64,000 bases of DNA from Sinorhizobium chiapasense (GCF_036488675.1 NZ_CP133152.1:806001-870000), one strand, 5' to 3'. Numbered from the stretch's first letter, positions 44,431-53,856 are shown. The notes: generated by a model not told the origin, from the sequence alone. Translations and numbers: made by a program.

Positions 44431-45168
44431 ATGGAGCACATAGATCACATCCTGATCGTCGATGACGATCGGGAAATCCGGGAGCTGGTCTCGGCTTACC
44501 TGAAGAAGAACGGTCTACGCGTTACCGTCGTCGCCGACGGACGCCAGATGCGCACATTCCTCGAGGCCAATACGGTCGATCTGATCATTCTCGATCTCAT
44601 GATGCCGGGCGACGACGGCCTCGTCTTGAGCCGCGAGCTGCGCGTGGGCAGACACAAGGCAACGCCCATCGTCATGCTGACCGCCCGCTCCGACGAGATG
44701 GATCGCATCATCGGGCTTGAAATGGGGGCGGACGACTACGTCGCCAAGCCGTTCTCGGCGCGCGAGTTGCTCGCCCGCATCAAGGCGGTCTTGCGGCGCG
44801 CGCGCATGCTGCCTCCGAATCTGCAGGTTTCCGAGGCCGGTCAACTGTTGCGCTTCGGCCAATGGAAGCTCGACACGACCGCACGGCATCTCGTGGATGC
44901 CGACGGCACGGCGGTTGCACTTAGCGGCGCCGAATACCGGCTGCTGCGCGTCTTCGTCGATCACCCGCAGCGTGTCCTCAACCGCGATCAGCTGCTCAAT
45001 CTCACACAGGGACGCGAAGCCGAACTCTTTGACCGCTCCATCGATCTTCTGGTCAGCCGGGTTCGCCAGCGCCTTGGCGACGATGCCCGGGAACCGGCCT
45101 ACATCAAGACCGTCCGAAGTGAAGGCTATGTTTTTTCGATGCCGGTCGAAATCGTGGAGCCGCGCTGA
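44431..45168 (+). CDS. OmpR-family response regulator
   Basis: 245 residues. Receiver domain with ILIVDDDREIRELVSAYL, phospho-Asp55 in LIILDLMMPGDDG and DYVAKPFSARELLARI; C-terminal winged helix with EYRLLRVFVDHPQRVLNRDQ and VSRVRQRLGDDAREPAYI. Start ATG 44431 with TGGAGA upstream; its stop overlaps the kinase start (TGATG), so the pair is translationally coupled. It may control the neighbouring epoxide hydrolases, by position only. Confidence 0.94.
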   Translation: MEHIDHILIVDDDREIRELVSAYLKKNGLRVTVVADGRQMRTFLEANTVDLIILDLMMPGDDGLVLSRELRVGRHKATPIVMLTARSDEMDRIIGLEMGADDYVAKPFSARELLARIKAVLRRARMLPPNLQVSEAGQLLRFGQWKLDTTARHLVDADGTAVALSGAEYRLLRVFVDHPQRVLNRDQLLNLTQGREAELFDRSIDLLVSRVRQRLGDDAREPAYIKTVRSEGYVFSMPVEIVEPR

Positions 45169-46487
45169 TGGCGCCCGCCGTTCTCAACGGAATTCGCCTC
45201 TGGCCGCGCACGCTCAGAGCGCGGCTGTTCGTTGTTCTGCTTGCCGGCCTGGCGATTGCCCACGCCATGTCGTTTGCGGTGCTGTTTTCGGAACGCTACA
45301 TCGCCGCGAGGTCGGTGATGTTCAATACGCTCGAAAATGACGTCGCGACGTCGATCGCCATCCTTGACCGGCTCCCCGCAGCCGAACGTGCCGCCTGGCT
45401 CGATCAACTTGGTCGCGGGTCTTACCGGTTCGTTCTGGGGGAAGGCACTTCCGGCAATCCCGTGCTCAAGGCAGATGACGCCGAGGTCGCCTCCAGGATC
45501 CAGACGGCGCTGGGCGCGAAGTACCCGATCGAGGTTCAATCGATTGCCGGCGGAGGCCGCCGGTTTCAGGCCCATCTTCGCTTGAGCGACGGCGAACCGC
45601 TGACGATAGATGTCACGCCACGGGGCGTCATGCCAGTGGCTGACTGGCTGCCCTACGTACTCATTGCGCAGCTTTGCCTCTTGGTGCTGTGCAGCTGGCT
45701 CGCCATGCGCCAGGCCATCCGTCCCCTCGCCAATCTCGCGAGAGCCGTAGACACGCTCGACCCGAACAGCAACACGCCGCGTCTCAGCGAGACCGGACCA
45801 CGCGAAGTGGCCTACGCGGCCACCGCTTTCAATGCGATGCGCGATCGCATCGCGCAGTATCTGGAGGAACGCGTGCAGATCCTCGCGGCGATCTCACATG
45901 ATCTCCAGACGCCGATTACGCGCATGAAGCTCCGCGCCGAAATGGCCGAAGAATCCGTCGACAGGACCAAGCTCATTCAGGACCTCGACGAGGTCGAACG
46001 TCTCGTCAAGGAAGGGGTCGCCTATGCGCGCAGCGCCCACGGCAAGGACGAGATCGCCTCACGCATCGATCTCGCCTCGTTCATCGAGAGTCTGGCCTAT
46101 GACTACCAGGATACCGGCAAGGCGGTCACGGTCGGCGAGTTGGGAGGCGGCGCAATCATGACCCGCCCGCACGCCTTGAGACGGATTCTTACCAACCTGA
46201 TCGATAACGCGCTCAAATTCGGCGGCAGCGCGGAAATCGAGGTACAACGTCGCGCCGACGGAACCGTGCTAATAGGGGTGCTCGATGGCGGTCCCGGCAT
46301 TCCGGAAGGCCAGCTGGAAAGCGTGATGAAACCCTTCTTCCGCCTGGAGCAGTCGCGCAACCGCGATACCGGCGGGACGGGCCTCGGCCTTGCCATCGCC
46401 CAACAGCTCGCGATCGCTATCGGTGCCTCACTGACCTTGCGCAACCGCGAAGGTGGTGGCCTTGCGGCGGAAATCGTCCTTCGCTGA
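45168..46487 (+). CDS. Sensor histidine kinase (EnvZ-type)
   Basis: 439 residues. Two membrane helices (LFVVLLAGLAIAHAMSFAVL near 20-40 and VLIAQLCLLVLCSWLAM near 165-180) enclose a periplasmic sensor of about 120 residues. Then HAMP, dimerisation domain with His in AAISHDLQTPITRMKLRAEM, and ATPase with LIDNALKFGG, DGGPGI and GGTGLGLAIAQQLA. Partner of the OmpR-type regulator just upstream. Signal unknown. Confidence 0.94.
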   Translation: MAPAVLNGIRLWPRTLRARLFVVLLAGLAIAHAMSFAVLFSERYIAARSVMFNTLENDVATSIAILDRLPAAERAAWLDQLGRGSYRFVLGEGTSGNPVLKADDAEVASRIQTALGAKYPIEVQSIAGGGRRFQAHLRLSDGEPLTIDVTPRGVMPVADWLPYVLIAQLCLLVLCSWLAMRQAIRPLANLARAVDTLDPNSNTPRLSETGPREVAYAATAFNAMRDRIAQYLEERVQILAAISHDLQTPITRMKLRAEMAEESVDRTKLIQDLDEVERLVKEGVAYARSAHGKDEIASRIDLASFIESLAYDYQDTGKAVTVGELGGGAIMTRPHALRRILTNLIDNALKFGGSAEIEVQRRADGTVLIGVLDGGPGIPEGQLESVMKPFFRLEQSRNRDTGGTGLGLAIAQQLAIAIGASLTLRNREGGGLAAEIVLR

Positions 46488-46503
46488 TAGAACTCTCCAA
46501 GAC

Positions 46504-46530
46504 AACGGGGCGGCTTCGGCCGCCCCGTTT
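46504..46530. terminator. Bidirectional Rho-independent terminator
   Basis: ACGGGGCGGC and GCCGCCCCGT form a 10-bp stem with a TTCG tetraloop and a T-run on the plus side. It lies between the convergent kinase and VOC genes and could serve both. Confidence 0.85.
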
Positions 46531-46556
46531 CTCGCATCCATTTGTGCGGCAGGCCC

Positions 46557-47192
46557 TCATGCCGGCTGCGGCGCGCCCGCCTGCTCGCGAACGATGTATT
46601 CGGCGTACCAGCTGGGCCAATCCTCGTCGCGGTGGCCAAGCTGCTTCTCGTATTCGCCGTGGGCAGCCTCCGCGCGGCGGAAGGCGCTCGCAAGGTCCGC
46701 TGCAGAAGCGAATGTCGTGGCGCCCGGCTCGACGCGTCCGGGCAGACGTTCGGTGACCTCCTGCACCAACCAGCCGTTGCCGTCCGGATCAGTGAACGTT
46801 GCGTAGGAGCGGTAGCTGCCACGCTCGGGGTGGCGACCGCTCACTGCCGGCTGTCCCGGACCTTCACGATGGAAGATTTCGCTCACCTCGGCGCCGCGGG
46901 CGATGAGTTCGGCCCGCGCCGCCTCGATGTCCGTCACGACGAGAAAGGCTCCGCTTGCCGTGCCGGGCGCGGCCGAGGTGATCCCCTTACCGAAGTGAAC
47001 CGAGCTCGGCGATCCTGGCGGTGTGAACTGCACGACGCGGAACGCGTCACCGACGGCGAAGTCGGCGTCGAGCCTCCAGCCGAGGCCGCCGTAGAAACGC
47101 TTGGCACGATCGACGTCCGAGACGGGGATGACGATGACCTCGAGCTTCAGGTCGACCGATGGCGCTCTTTCGATGCTGGTTTCAGTTGCCAT
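46557..47192 (-). CDS. VOC-family protein (glyoxalase/bleomycin-resistance fold)
   Basis: 211 residues from ATG 47192 with AAGGAGG upstream. The N-terminal VOC module reads LEVIVIPVSDVDRAKRFYGG then LGWRLDADFAVGDAFRVVQF and ends ATFTDPDGNGWLVQEVTERL, with the expected Glu. A helical C-terminal extension of about 60 residues (SAFRRAEAAHGEYEKQLGHR) is seen in a subset of the family. Role probably in detoxification of electrophiles; substrate unknown. It lies downstream of the epoxide hydrolase at 47250 (57-bp gap), on the same strand. Confidence 0.88.
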   Translation of the reverse strand: MATETSIERAPSVDLKLEVIVIPVSDVDRAKRFYGGLGWRLDADFAVGDAFRVVQFTPPGSPSSVHFGKGITSAAPGTASGAFLVVTDIEAARAELIARGAEVSEIFHREGPGQPAVSGRHPERGSYRSYATFTDPDGNGWLVQEVTERLPGRVEPGATTFASAADLASAFRRAEAAHGEYEKQLGHRDEDWPSWYAEYIVREQAGAPQPA

Positions 47193-47249
47193 GTTTTTCC
47201 TCCTTGCGTTGGGAAAGGGCGGCACGGGCAGCGCGCCGCCCTTGTTTTC

Positions 47250-48617
47250 TCAGATCGACTGACGCAACGACCTGAATGCAGCGCGCAGTTCCTGCGTGAA
47301 GACCTCCGGCTGCTCCCAGGCGGCAAAGTGTCCGCCTTTGTCGAGCCGGTTGTAGTGAATGAGCTTGGGAAACGCTTTCTCTGCCCAGGAACGCGGTGCC
47401 TGATAAAGTTCGTCCGGAAACGCGCTGACGGCAACCGGTATCGAAACACCCTTCGGAGCGAAGAAAGCGAACTTGTTTTCCCAATAGAGGCGCGCCGAGG
47501 ACACGGCGGTGTTCGTCAGCCAGTAGAGGGTGATGTTGTCGAGCACGTCGTCGCGTGTCAGGCCTTCGCGCTCGCCATCGAATACGCGCGCGATAAGAGC
47601 ATAACTGCGCGCATCGTGGTCGAGTATCCAGCCGGCGAGGCCGATTGGCGAGTCTTCAATGCCGTAGAGTGTCTGCGGGCGCTTGCTCATCTCCTGAGCG
47701 TAAGCGAGCCCGTTGTTGTAGAAGAAGTCCAGCTGCTCATAGGCTTGACGCTCATCGGGCGAGAGTCCCGACGGCGGCGCGCCGCCAGCGTCGAGCGCCT
47801 TCTGGATTTCGGTCGGCACGGTCGCCGGCATGTTGGTGTGAATGCCGATGAGTTCCGGCGGTGCCTGAACGGCCATCTGCTCGGTGACGGCATCACCCCA
47901 GTCGCCGCCTTGCGCGACAAACTTGGTGTAGCCCAATCGCTTCATCAGCACCGTCCAGGCCCGAGCGATCCGGGCCGGATCCCAGCCAAGCTCGTCGGGC
48001 TTTCCCGAGAACCCGTAGCCTGGCAAGGACGGTATGACGATGTCGAACGCATCCGCCTCGCTGCCGCCATGGGCCGTGGGGTTCGTCAGAGGATCGATGA
48101 TCTTCATCTGCTCGACGATCGAGCCGGGCCAACCGTGCGTGACGATCAACGGCAACGCGTTCTTGTGCTTGGAACGGACGTGAATGAAATGGATGTCGAG
48201 CCCGTCGATGTTGGTGACGAACTGCGGCAAGGCATTGAGCTTTATTTCGAACTTGCGCCAGTCGTAATCCGTCGACCAATAGCGTGCGAGCTTCTCCATG
48301 GTGTCGAGTTGCACGCCCTGGGTCGCATCCCACACCAGCTCCCGCCCCGGCCACTTGGTCGCCGCGATGCGCCGTCGGAGGTCGGCAAGGGCCTCGTCGG
48401 ATGCATGGAACTGGAACGGGCGGATTGATTCGTCGGCGGCCGGTTTCGCTTCGGTTGCGCGGACTGTGGAAGCCTGCGCAACGATCTGGGCGCCTGGGGC
48501 GGGGGACGTGGTTCCGGCAAAAGCGGCGGCCGCGGGAAGAAGGATCCCGATCGCCCCGGCCAAGGCGGTCGCCGCGACATGCTGGCGGCCGCAAATCAGT
48601 GAATGGAGTCTGGGCAT
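47250..48617 (-). CDS. Exported epoxide hydrolase
   Basis: 455 residues from ATG 48617 (TAGGAG upstream). The N-terminus has a long signal region (HVAATALAGAIGILLPAAAA). The EHN domain starts SIRPFQFHASDEALADLRRR; the hydrolase domain has HGWPGSIVEQMKIIDPLTNP, Asp nucleophile in AQGGDWGDAVTEQMAV and His in DKGGHFAAWEQPEV. Close paralogue of the gene at 43022. A copy of the 34-bp motif lies at 48762-48795, about 150 bp upstream of its start, so it may be controlled by the GlxA-type regulator. Confidence 0.92.
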   Translation of the reverse strand: MPRLHSLICGRQHVAATALAGAIGILLPAAAAFAGTTSPAPGAQIVAQASTVRATEAKPAADESIRPFQFHASDEALADLRRRIAATKWPGRELVWDATQGVQLDTMEKLARYWSTDYDWRKFEIKLNALPQFVTNIDGLDIHFIHVRSKHKNALPLIVTHGWPGSIVEQMKIIDPLTNPTAHGGSEADAFDIVIPSLPGYGFSGKPDELGWDPARIARAWTVLMKRLGYTKFVAQGGDWGDAVTEQMAVQAPPELIGIHTNMPATVPTEIQKALDAGGAPPSGLSPDERQAYEQLDFFYNNGLAYAQEMSKRPQTLYGIEDSPIGLAGWILDHDARSYALIARVFDGEREGLTRDDVLDNITLYWLTNTAVSSARLYWENKFAFFAPKGVSIPVAVSAFPDELYQAPRSWAEKAFPKLIHYNRLDKGGHFAAWEQPEVFTQELRAAFRSLRQSI

Positions 48618-48761
48618 GGTCATTCTCCTATTCTGTGAGGTCGGCGAAACACCGCCGCCATCGCCGCGCTTTGTGCAGGCGCGGAAGGCGGTATCCTTCG
48701 AGCTCTTGGGCACGAGTCCCATTTCGTTGAATTTCCAGCGTCGATGCTAAGCCGAAACGTT

Positions 48762-48795
48762 CATGGCTCAAATGTCATATATGCAGCAATTTCGG
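48762..48795 (+). promoter_or_regulatory. 34-bp regulatory motif, copy A
   Basis: Shares CATG-n-C-n-CAAATG and, further on, TATAT-n-CAGCAATT with copies at 51028-51061 (minus strand) and 54823-54856. It lies upstream of the epoxide hydrolase start at 48617. Confidence 0.65.
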
Positions 48796-48821
48796 TCACG
48801 ATCGGAGATGGTCATTGCGGA

Positions 48822-49868
48822 TCAGAAACGATCGACGTCGACGACGGCCTGGGCAAAGGCCTGCGGCGCTTCCTGCGGCAGGTTGTGGCCGATGCCGCCG
48901 GTGATCAACCGATGCTCGTACTTCCCGGAGAATTTCTTGGCGTAGGCCGCGGGCTCTGGATGCGGCGCGCCGTTGGCGTCGCCCTCCAGCGTGATCGTCG
49001 GCACGTCTATCAATGGGAATTTGGCGAGCTTGTCTTCCAGGTCGTCGTATTTCCGCTCGCCATCGGCCAGACTGATCCGCCAGCGGTAGTTGTGGATCGT
49101 GATGTCGACATGATCCGGGTTCTCCAACGCGGCCGCGCTGCGGTTGAAGGTGGCGTCGTCGAAATTCCATTTCGGCGATGCGAGCTGCCAGATGAGCCTC
49201 GCGAACTCCTTGCGGTATTGTTCGTAACCCGCGCGCCCGCGTTCGGTGGCGAAGTAGAACTGGTACCACCAGGCAAGCTCTGCCTTCGGCGGCAGGGGCT
49301 TCTTGTTGACGTCACGGCTGCCGATCAGGTAGCCGCTCACCGAAACCAGGGCCTTGCACCGCTCCGGCCACAGAGCGGCAATGATGTTCGCGGTTCGCGC
49401 TCCCCAATCGCAGCCGGCGATGACGGCCCTCTCCATCCCCAGGGCATCCATCAGGGCGATGATGTCGGCGGCGACCGCCGACTGCTGGCCGTTGCGTGGC
49501 GTATCGGCCGAAAGGAAGCGCGTCGTGCCATTGCCGCGCAGATAGGGAACGATCACCCGGTAGCCGGCATCCGCCAAAAGCGGCGCCACATCGACATAGG
49601 TGTGGATGTCGTAGGGCCAGCCATGCAGAAGGATCACCGGGGGCGCGTCGCTCGCGCCGAGCTCGGCATAGCCGACATTGAGGACGCCCGCATCGATCTT
49701 TTTGAGCGAAGCGAAGGATGTGTTTGTCCCAAGCGCGGTCGCCGGGATGCGGCCGCGGCTGGCTGATTGTGCCTGGGCGAGACGTGTCAAGCCAAGCTGC
49801 CCGGCAGCGACGGCCAAAGCCGCCATTCCCATGAAACGCCGCCGCGGCTGGTTGATTTCCTCTGTCAT
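48822..49868 (-). CDS. Tat-exported alpha/beta hydrolase (epoxide hydrolase/haloalkane dehalogenase type)
   Basis: 348 residues from ATG 49868. The Tat signal is QPRRRFMGMAALAVAAGQLG. HGWPYDIHTYVDVAPLLADA is the oxyanion segment, Asp nucleophile in IAGCDWGARTANIIAALWP, and the late GGIGHNLPQEAP carries the His. The Asp nucleophile fits epoxide hydrolases or fluoroacetate/haloalkane dehalogenases rather than Ser esterases. Unlike the two others it lacks the EHN domain. Between the VOC/EH operon and the GlxA-type regulator, all on the minus strand. Confidence 0.9.
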   Translation of the reverse strand: MTEEINQPRRRFMGMAALAVAAGQLGLTRLAQAQSASRGRIPATALGTNTSFASLKKIDAGVLNVGYAELGASDAPPVILLHGWPYDIHTYVDVAPLLADAGYRVIVPYLRGNGTTRFLSADTPRNGQQSAVAADIIALMDALGMERAVIAGCDWGARTANIIAALWPERCKALVSVSGYLIGSRDVNKKPLPPKAELAWWYQFYFATERGRAGYEQYRKEFARLIWQLASPKWNFDDATFNRSAAALENPDHVDITIHNYRWRISLADGERKYDDLEDKLAKFPLIDVPTITLEGDANGAPHPEPAAYAKKFSGKYEHRLITGGIGHNLPQEAPQAFAQAVVDVDRF

Positions 49869-50073
49869 TGATTTCTTCCCCGACTGTATGAAGACAGCTG
49901 CAGATGCAGGCACGCAGTTATCTCCACTGTGTCCTTCGCCGGTGAAATTGAAAGTCTATGTGGAAATCAGGCGGGCAGACACATTGAGATACAATTTGGT
50001 GCTGCTGCGTCGGCACTCGCCGAGGGTGAGCGAAGCACCCGATCCAGCGTCTCCCCCGTTGGCCGCTTCCTGC

Positions 50074-51012
50074 CTATGCGGTCTCGCGCGCATTCCGCCG
50101 GATCGTTTGGGGCGGCTGGCCAAGCGTGCGAAGGAAGGCCCGGCGCATGCGATCGCGATCGGCGAAACCGGTTTCTTCCGCGATCACGTCCATGGAATGG
50201 CGGCCCTGCTCCATCATCAGCCGGGCCGCCTCAACCCTGATATTCTCCACCGCTTTGGCTGGCGACTGTCCCGTCTCGGACCGGAAGGCCCGGCTGAACT
50301 GACGCGCACTCAAGCCCGCCGCATCCGCCAGCTCTTCCACGGACAGGACCCCGCGCAGGTTCGCCTTGGCGTAGTCGATCGATCGCTGGATCCGGTCAGA
50401 CTTCGGATCGAGCTCGAGCAATGCGGAGAATTGCGACTGGCCGCCGGCGCGTCGATGATAGACGACCAGCTTGCGGGCGGCCGCGCGTGCGACCTCCTGG
50501 CCGTGGTCCTTCTCGATCATCGCAAGCGCAAGGTCGATGCTCGCCGTCATTCCGGCAGACGTCCACACGCTGCCGTCGACGATGAAGATGCGGTCCTCCT
50601 CCACCTTCACAGCGGGGAAGCGCTCCTGGAGCTGTCGGGCGAAGGCCCAATGGGTGGTCGCCCGGCGTCCGTCCAGGAGACCGGATTCCGCAAGCACGAA
50701 GGCCCCGGTGCATGGCGCTGCCACTCGCCGCGCGGTCTCCAGCGCGTGGCGCGCGAATTCGATCAGCCCTGGTGTCATCGGCTCGATTGCCGAGCTAGCG
50801 CCGAACATCACGGTGTCATATGGAGTATCGTCCAAGGCCTTGGTAAGGACGCCGAAGCCAGCGGACGACTTCACCTCGCCGCCCTTCTCCGAAAGCAGTT
50901 CTATCTCGTAGGCCGGTTCTCCGAGCGCGATGTTCGCCATCTCGAAGGCGGTCACCGCCGCGAAGCCCATGAGCTGAAATCTTGGAAAGACGACAAAGCC
51001 GATACGATGCAT
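50074..51012 (-). CDS. GlxA-type AraC regulator (DJ-1/PfpI domain + AraC HTH)
   Basis: 312 residues. The N-terminal DJ-1/PfpI-like domain starts MHRIGFVVFPRFQLMGFAAV and has the nucleophile-elbow-like APCTGAFVLAESGLL; the C-terminal AraC domain is LSVEELADAAGLSARQFSRA then FRSETGQSPAKAVENIRVEA and FADRDRMRRAFLRTLG. Such regulators sense small metabolites. The frame extends upstream to 51060 through the 34-bp motif; I prefer ATG 51012. It likely binds that motif, controlling itself and genes at 47250 and 53969; that is inference. Confidence 0.9.
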   Translation of the reverse strand: MHRIGFVVFPRFQLMGFAAVTAFEMANIALGEPAYEIELLSEKGGEVKSSAGFGVLTKALDDTPYDTVMFGASSAIEPMTPGLIEFARHALETARRVAAPCTGAFVLAESGLLDGRRATTHWAFARQLQERFPAVKVEEDRIFIVDGSVWTSAGMTASIDLALAMIEKDHGQEVARAAARKLVVYHRRAGGQSQFSALLELDPKSDRIQRSIDYAKANLRGVLSVEELADAAGLSARQFSRAFRSETGQSPAKAVENIRVEAARLMMEQGRHSMDVIAEETGFADRDRMRRAFLRTLGQPPQTIRRNARETA

Positions 51013-51027
51013 GACGCAAATCCCTGG

Positions 51028-51061
51028 CCGGAATTGCTGTATATACGGCATTTGCGACATG
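51028..51061 (-). promoter_or_regulatory. 34-bp regulatory motif, copy B
   Basis: Same motif as copy A, on the minus strand, ending 16 bp before the start of the GlxA-type regulator. Conserved pieces are CATG, CAAATG, TATAT and CAGCAATT. Its position suggests autoregulation. Confidence 0.65.
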
Positions 51062-51115
51062 GCATAAACCCCCACGCTGCGAAGTGCGGAATGGCCGCCT
51101 CGACCGGCACGTGAA

Positions 51116-52177
51116 TTAGCGGAAGCTCGACGTCCCGGCGGCTGACAGGTCGGTTCCAGCATTTTCGCTCGCTGCCGGTGAGTCACTGTCGGATGAGGTG
51201 ACCACCACCGCTGACATGCCAGGCCGCAGGCCGTCGAGGCCCGTCTGGCCCTCATCGAGCGCGATCTTCACCGGGACGCGTTGCGCGATGCGGGTGAAGT
51301 TGCCGGTCGCGTTGTCAGGAGGCAGCAGCGCGAACTGCGCTCCCGTGGCGGGCGACAGGCTCTCGATACGACCGCGGAATTCCGCGCCCGGAACCCCGTC
51401 CACGACGACGGTGACGGCATTGGCGACGATCCAGAAATCTCGCCAGACAACGGGCACCAGGAGAGTGCCGGGACGCACGTATTGCCCGACTCTCGCCTGT
51501 CGTTCGCCGACCCAGCCGTCGGAAGGCGATCGGATCACGGTGCTTGCGAGTTCAATCTCGGCCAATCTGAGCGCAGCGTTCGCCGCGGCGATATCGGCCT
51601 CCAGCTGGGGACGCTGGCTTTCCAGTACGTCCGTCTGCCGAAGCGCCGCCCTGACGCTCGCCTGCGCCTCGGCGATCTTCGCAACGGTGCGCAGATGGTC
51701 CGCTTCCGACTCGTCGCGGCTTGCGCCCGACACCCAGCCGTGGCCGTTCAATGCATGAATGCGCTCGAATTCGCGTGTGGCCCGTTTGGCGTCGGCCTCC
51801 GCTGCCTTCAGCGCCGCGCCGGCCTCTTCGACGACGGCCTTTTGGAATTCGATCTGACGGCCCAGAGTTTCGAGCAAGGCCCGACGTGTCGCGACGTTCG
51901 CCGAAGCCTGGTCGAAGCGTGCCCGGTAGTCGCTGTCATCGATCCGGAACAACACGTCGCCGGTCTCGACTGCCTGGTTGTCCCGAATGGCGACCTCGGT
52001 GATGTAGCCGCTGATCTTCGGGCTGATCGGGGTAACATCGCCGCGCACATAGGCATTATCGGTCGATGCCGAGTTCAACCGTGCCAACAAGCTCCCTGGC
52101 GAGATTGCAGTAGAGGCGGCTGCAAACACGAAACCCGCGACAAGCACGCTTCCCAATCCTGCGCTCAACAGTTTCAT
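51116..52177 (-). CDS. HlyD/EmrA-type membrane fusion protein with a deletion in the barrel
   Basis: 353 residues from ATG 52177. Signal anchor SVLVAGFVFAAAST, then STDNAYVRGDVTPISPKISG, a long coiled-coil hairpin, and VIRSPSDGWVGERQARVGQY. Near residue 250 the chain goes directly from DFWIVAN to AVTVVVDGVPG; homologues, including the one at 35294, carry FKETQL plus about six more residues there. So roughly 12-13 residues of the conserved beta barrel are missing in frame (near 51413-51425). It overlaps the end of the DHA2 gene by four bases. Confidence 0.88.
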   Translation of the reverse strand: MKLLSAGLGSVLVAGFVFAAASTAISPGSLLARLNSASTDNAYVRGDVTPISPKISGYITEVAIRDNQAVETGDVLFRIDDSDYRARFDQASANVATRRALLETLGRQIEFQKAVVEEAGAALKAAEADAKRATREFERIHALNGHGWVSGASRDESEADHLRTVAKIAEAQASVRAALRQTDVLESQRPQLEADIAAANAALRLAEIELASTVIRSPSDGWVGERQARVGQYVRPGTLLVPVVWRDFWIVANAVTVVVDGVPGAEFRGRIESLSPATGAQFALLPPDNATGNFTRIAQRVPVKIALDEGQTGLDGLRPGMSAVVVTSSDSDSPAASENAGTDLSAAGTSSFR

Positions 52178-53738
52178 GGCTCTTTTCCTTGTGAGATCTT
52201 GACCGGACGGGGCAATGCCGGAGAACGGCCGATTGCGATGACCCCAACGATGCCGAGCATCAACATGAGGGCAACGACGACAAACCCGTCGTCGAACGCA
52301 AGCGTCCACGCCTGCCGGCGCGCCGCGGCGGAAATCTGTGCAACCGCCCGGGCGGTTGCGGTGGCATCGTCGGTCACGCGGCTGGCAAGAGCGCCGGCGA
52401 GGCCCGATATTCGATCTGCATCAAGAGTGTGATAGAGCGACACGCCTTCGGTAACGACGTTGGAATGGAACTTCTGACGCTCGGTAACGAAGTTCGAGAC
52501 GATGCCGACGCCGAGCGTCGTGCCCGCCAGGTTGCTGGTATTAAAAGCAAGCGAAGCCGTCGGAAGATCCGCGGGCTTCAAGCTTCCCGTGCCGACAATC
52601 ATGACGGGGCCAACAGCAGGAGTTGACCGGCCGAGTAGACGACGAGCGCATCACGGAATTGTTCCCCCGCTGAGAGCGCGGTCTGGCCGATCATCAACAC
52701 CGTACCGAAGGCCAGAAGTGCGACGCCGATTCCCATGACCACGCGCAGATCGCACAAATGCAGCAGCCACGAGACCAGCGGCAGGGCGAGCAATTGCGCC
52801 GCCGCCGCCCAAAGCATGAGTTCGGAGATTTCGAGGGGACGATATCCCTGCACGATCGCGAGGAATTGCGGCACGAGGTAAGAGCTCACCGCGAGGCCAG
52901 CGCGCAACAGGACATTAAGCGCTATGGGAATACCGAACTTCTGCGTAAGCAGCAGCCGCGGCGCCATAAACGGCAGCGGCGAGAAACGAGCAGCGAATAT
53001 GAAGCCCGCCCACGCGGCAACGGACACGACCGTGCCCCAGACGATTATTTCGCTCTCGAACCAGAAGCGGCGCGTTCCCTGATTGAGGACGAGCATCAGG
53101 CTCGCCAGAGCAAGCGACAACAGCGTGATGGCCACCCAATCAGCCTTGAGCGCAGACCAGTTGGGTGCCGTGTGCGGTACCCACAGGCGGGCAGCAGTGG
53201 CCAGCAGTGCGCCGATCGCGGCCTGGATCAGGAACAAAGCTCTCCAGCCGAGGCTGTCCTCGACGAAACCGGAAATGATTGGCCCCGCCGCCGCGGGAAA
53301 AAGAAGGGTAAATGCCAGTATCACCACGGCATAGGGCAGCCGCGGGCCGCCCGCGACCATGAACGTGGCCGCGAACGCCGCCGGTCCGAACCCGCCGGCT
53401 GCGAAGCCCTGGACGGCACGAAGGCCTACAACGACGTTCAGGTCGGTCGTCATGGCGCAGGCGATCGCCATGGCGGCGAACAGAATCGAACTCACGACGA
53501 GATACCGACCGATGCTCAATGCCCCGATCAACAGGCCCGAGGTGACGATCCCGGCGCAGTTGCCCATGGTATAGACGGTGAGTATCCAGGAGCCCTCGTC
53601 CGCGGTGGAGAAGAGCCCTCCCTGGATGTCGGCGATATTGGCCGAGGGAAATTGCGCCGACAGATTCACCAGGAATGAACCCGCAAGACCGGTGGCGAGA
53701 AAAAGAACCTTTTGTGGTGTCAGAGCCGGCGCGGTCAT
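52174..53738 (-). pseudogene. DHA2-family MFS transporter with a frameshift
   Basis: From ATG 53738 the frame covers helices 1-12 or so: SILFAAMAIACAMTTDLNVV, VVGLRAVQGFAAGGFGPAAF and SAGQLLLLAP, then ends in a stop at 52599-52601. Adding one base near 52603 restores MIVGTGSLKPADLPTASLAF, NTSNLAGTTLGVGIVSNFVT and so on to 52174, the normal C-terminal helices. Either a frameshift or a base missed in sequencing. Together with its HlyD partner, which has its own deletion, the whole efflux pair looks inactivated. Confidence 0.85.
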
Positions 53739-53747
53739 CTCGCTTCT

Positions 53748-53856
53748 CCTACAGCGCCGCGCGTCCTATCAGACGCGCCAAGGACGCTGTAACGCTTTGA
53801 ATTTCTGCATGTTTTCATCCTTAAATTGACTACAATTTAAGGAAACATGCAGTAGG
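53748..53856. repeat. RIME-like palindromic repeat, copy 1
   Basis: 109 bp with two large imperfect palindromes: one formed by ACAGCG...CGCTGT around a GC-rich centre, the other by CTGCATG...CATGCAG around TTAAAT/ATTTAA. A copy about 85% identical lies at 63884-63991. The size, two-palindrome structure and placement fit the RIME1 elements scattered in Rhizobium and Sinorhizobium intergenic regions. Confidence 0.75.

Noticed and set aside
46542..48428. Open plus-strand frame of 628 codons
   Set aside because: Antisense to the VOC and epoxide hydrolase genes, which have clear domains, starts and ribosome sites. GC-rich codon bias produces such shadows.
49678..51114. Open plus-strand frame of 478 codons
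   Set aside because: Antisense to the GlxA-type regulator, whose DJ-1 and AraC domains are evident.
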